DNA of 57,195 bases, taken from JAAZVM01 sp041694155. GTDB lineage: Bacteria; Patescibacteriota; Gracilibacteria; BD1-5; UBA6164. Shown in pieces: positions 54,815 through 57,195 of this stretch. Below the pieces are notes generated by a model, which worked only from the letters and a program-made list of their open reading frames with translations, was not told where the DNA came from and made no database searches. Where the stretch lies: NCBI GenBank assembly GCA_041694155.1, contig JASMTS010000016.1:1-57195 (forward strand), in the 5' to 3' direction. How positions within the stretch are numbered: position 1 is the first letter of the stretch; every line of letters starts with the position of its first letter. A program made the position numbers and the translations under genes.

Positions 54815-55975
54815 ATGAAAAAAATATTTATTTTACTTGCATTATTATTTTTATATTCTTGTTCAACTCAAGATAATCAAATAACAAATAATAATTTATC
54901 AGAAGATAACATAAAAAATAATGAATCAACTGATAAAGAAGTAGACTCATCTCTTGATAAAATGATAAAATCATGAAGTTTTTCATGAGCTATAAATCAT
55001 TTGCAACAAAAATGAGGTTATTCTGATTTGTCATATGAAGAAAAAGACAAGCTTATTTATTCTTATTTACAAGAATGAGTTTATTCTTACAAAGAATCTG
55101 AATATTCTCAAAAAGTAATAGATATATTATCAAAACAAGAACAAAATTTTCAAAATTTATATTTTTTAGGTTTTGCTAATGAAATAATAAAAAATTATGC
55201 AAAATCTCTAGAATATTATAATATATGATTAAATCTAGAAACTATAGATGATGATAAAAAAGCTATATTATACAATCAAATAGGTCATGTTTATGATTTG
55301 ATGGGAGAATTTGAAACTGCTTATAATTATTACTATAAAGCTTATTCAATAGATAATTCTAATTATAAATACTGAGTAAATATTGCTAGATACTTATCTA
55401 GAAAATGAGACTATGATTTAGCCAAACAGTATTTTGAATATTGATTATGAGTAGAGGATAATGCATTAAAATCAGAAATATATTATTCTCTTAGCTCTAA
55501 TGAGTTCAATTTGAATCCTAAAAAACCAAATATAGATAAATCAATAGAATATGCTAAAAAAGCTATAGAAGTATATCCTGAGTATCCTATGTGATATGTC
55601 GCACTAGCAAGATGATATTATAACAAAGACTATGAAACATATTGAGAAGAAATAGAACAAAACTTAACAAAATCTATAAAATTAAACTCTAATTGATATA
55701 GAGCATATCTATATTATGGACTTTATAAATATGCTATAGGTGAGTATGAAGAGTCTTATAAATTTTTGTCTTTGGCTGAATCAAAAGTTGAATTAGATCC
55801 AATACTTATGGATAATCAAAGAGAATATACAAAAGACTATGTATCTTATCTAAAATTTATGCTTATAAATTATGATAAAGAATCAAACTTTGATGAATAT
55901 ATGTCTCAACATAATGATATATTAGATGTAAACCCTAGCTTGAAAAGCTTTCTAAATAATGAACTTATCTATTAA
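54815..55975 (+). CDS. TPR-repeat lipoprotein
   Basis: The frame has 386 residues from ATG 54815. The signal peptide ends in a lipobox (LFLYSC, Cys16), so it should be a membrane-anchored lipoprotein. An Asn/Asp/Ser linker (about residues 17-45) is followed by about eight tetratricopeptide-like helix pairs (NLYFLGFANEIIKNYAKSLE, ILYNQIGHVYDLMGEFETA, ARYLSRKGDYDLAKQYFEYG, KSIEYAKKAIEVYPEYPMGY, YYGLYKYAIGEYEESYKFL). TPR lipoproteins scaffold envelope complexes such as pili and wall machines. It is 17 bp before the next surface-protein gene, probably in one transcript. Confidence 0.88.
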
Positions 55976-55992
55976 TTTTTTAATAAACCTGT

Positions 55993-57195
55993 ATGTATAA
56001 AATATTTTTATTAATCATTTTTGTATTTTTTTCAAATACAACTTATGCAAACCTAACTCAAGAAGTTACTTTAAAAGATGGTACAACAGTTATAGTAGGT
56101 TGAGCACATCAAGAACAATTGGATGATTGGGTCAATAATGCACAAAATGCTAGTTCTTATGAACAATTGGCAGCTGATATGTATAATGGATGAATAGGTC
56201 ATTCTGATGTACATGTGACTGATACATGAGTTGCTTGTGATAATTGAGCAAGTCTTCAAATAGTAGATAATAATGGATGATGATGAGGGTCTAGCTCATC
56301 TAGTAGTGGTTGAAGTAGTGGCTGAGGTTCTAGTTCATCTAGTAGTGGTTGAAGTAGTGGCTGAGGTTGATCTACTCCACCACCTCCACCAGCTCCAGCC
56401 CCACAACCAACAACAACGACATCAACTACAAATTGATGATCATGTTCAAGCTATATATCAAGCTGGTCACCATCATGGAGTAGCTGTGAGATACAATGAA
56501 CATGGTCTAGTAATTGAAGTATAAACTGTAAACAAACAAATAACTGGTCAGCAAATACAAGTAGCTGTGGAACATCAGTAACAACGACAACAACAACATG
56601 TGTATGATGAAACTGTACAAGTAATTCAAGTACATCATGTGATTCATCAAGCTGTCCATGAAATGCACCAAGACCACCAGTCCAAATAGATACAAAGACA
56701 GTGAATATGTGACTATCAAATACAACAACACAAAATAACTGAGCCTTTGCAAACAACCTAGATACAAATGATGTTAGAGTAAAAATATGATGAACAACAA
56801 ATCAAAATAGACCAATAGTAAATTGGTGAATAAACTGAGTATTTTCAAACTTTACAGACACATCATGAATACCATCAAATATGATAGATAATACATGAAC
56901 AGCCCTAAACTTTGAAAGTATACCAAACAGTATAAATATCCAACAAATAAACTGACAAAACTTTGAGTTTACAATACCAAATATAAAATCAAAAACTCCA
57001 ATGAAAAGATCAGACTGAAAAATAAGATTCAAAGCCTGATCAACAACAATGGAACTACAATGAATAGAATATGAATACAAAAACCCATTTACATGATATA
57101 TAGAAGTAAAAAATCCATATACATGAACATGGGATGGTAAAACAAGCATATGAACACAAATGGATTACAAACTAAACCTACTATGAGAAAGTACA
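55993..57195 (+). CDS. Secreted Gly/Ser-rich and Trp/Cys-rich surface protein (3' end outside window)
   Basis: The frame starts at ATG 55993 and is open to the window end (401 residues, more beyond). Residues 1-19 are a signal peptide (IFLLIIFVFFSNTTYA). About residues 20-95 form a small domain. Residues about 96-128 are a low-complexity Gly/Ser tract made by two 39-bp direct repeats, followed by a Pro/Ala/Thr stretch (STPPPPPAPAPQPTTTTST). Then comes a Trp/Ser/Cys-rich region (SSYISSWSPSWSSCEIQ, WSSNWSINCKQTNNWS) resembling thrombospondin type 1-like modules, then beta-rich sequence. The many ACA and AAT codons and the repetitive design differ from the core genes. It is a candidate adhesin. 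Confidence 0.8.
56290..56367 (+). repeat. Two 39-bp tandem repeats coding for a Gly/Ser linker
   Basis: The units at 56290-56328 and 56329-56367 differ at a single base (AGC versus AGT) and encode SSSSSSGGSSGGG-type linkers. Unit length is a multiple of three, so copy-number change would keep the frame. Confidence 0.85.

Noticed and set aside
56281..56370. Short tandem repeats as a CRISPR array
   Set aside because: Only two adjacent units without spacers, inside a coding frame.
56451..57149. Open frames of 86-115 codons on the minus strand
   Set aside because: They are antisense shadows of the Ser/Thr/Asn-rich surface protein whose signal peptide and continuous frame are on the plus strand.

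Overview
The window is strongly AT-rich bacterial DNA that only makes sense if UGA is read as glycine (translation table 25). With UGA as stop, every core gene shatters into short pieces. With UGA as Gly, rpoB, rpoC, gatB, argS, metG, cysS, uvrB and others become intact, and UGA falls at invariant glycines: both glycines of the potassium-channel filter GYG, all three glycines of the GGGKDS loop in the MurL-like protein, and the Walker A loop of UvrB. This code is known from Candidate Phyla Radiation lineages Absconditabacteria (SR1) and Gracilibacteria (BD1-5/GN02). The window cannot separate these two with confidence. Genes are tightly packed. Rho-independent terminator hairpins stand at most convergent gene ends, and stop codons often lie inside them.

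Layout. 1-591: end of a secreted surface protein. 651-7150 (minus): a giant multipass membrane protein (DUF2339-like), a surface protein with calcium-binding TSP3-type repeats, a class III adenylate cyclase interrupted by a -1 frame change at a slippery A-run, and the lytic transglycosylase MltG. 7405-14936: rpoB-rpoC. 15015-18602: small proteins, a HIT hydrolase, a tethered solute-binding protein and a HemW-like radical SAM protein. 18644-25685: an HPF-like ribosome factor, gatB, a TrbL/VirB6-like membrane protein, a DUF4143-type ATPase with an eroded Walker B, and a PiT phosphate permease. 25771-31714: argS, a SAM methyltransferase, a type IV pilin-like protein, a bifunctional Rel/SpoT and rpsO. 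31895-35608: murL-like epimerase coupled to a class B penicillin-binding protein. 35712-41986: tRNA-Phe, a thioredoxin-like ferredoxin overlapping cysS, a Ste24-type protease, a K+ channel, and metG coupled to a plant-type ferredoxin. 42054-43673 (minus): a two-gene secreted/membrane cassette with a 48-bp perfect palindrome beside its start codon, bounded by near-identical terminator repeats, then a small membrane protein. 43839-48456: a five-gene envelope-sugar operon (RHH-nucleotidyltransferase fusion, hypothetical, galU, pgi, yvcK). 48529-51575: hypothetical, glutaredoxin, U32-like protein, aminotransferase. 51610-57195: secreted coiled-coil protein, uvrB, TPR lipoprotein, and the start of a Gly/Ser-rich, Trp/Cys-rich surface protein.

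How the genes fit together. The window mixes information processing (RNA polymerase, four translation or tRNA-charging enzymes, S15, tRNA-Phe, HPF, Rel) with a Gram-positive-style envelope programme: MltG, PBP, MurL, Pgi, GalU and YvcK for wall precursors. It also carries a large set of surface and secreted proteins (TSP3 repeats, Ser/Gly-rich proteins, pilin, TrbL-like protein), as expected for an episymbiotic or predatory ultrasmall cell that attaches to a host. Signalling is represented by (p)ppGpp and a possible cAMP enzyme whose expression may depend on frameshifting. No CRISPR array, insertion sequence or phage module was seen.
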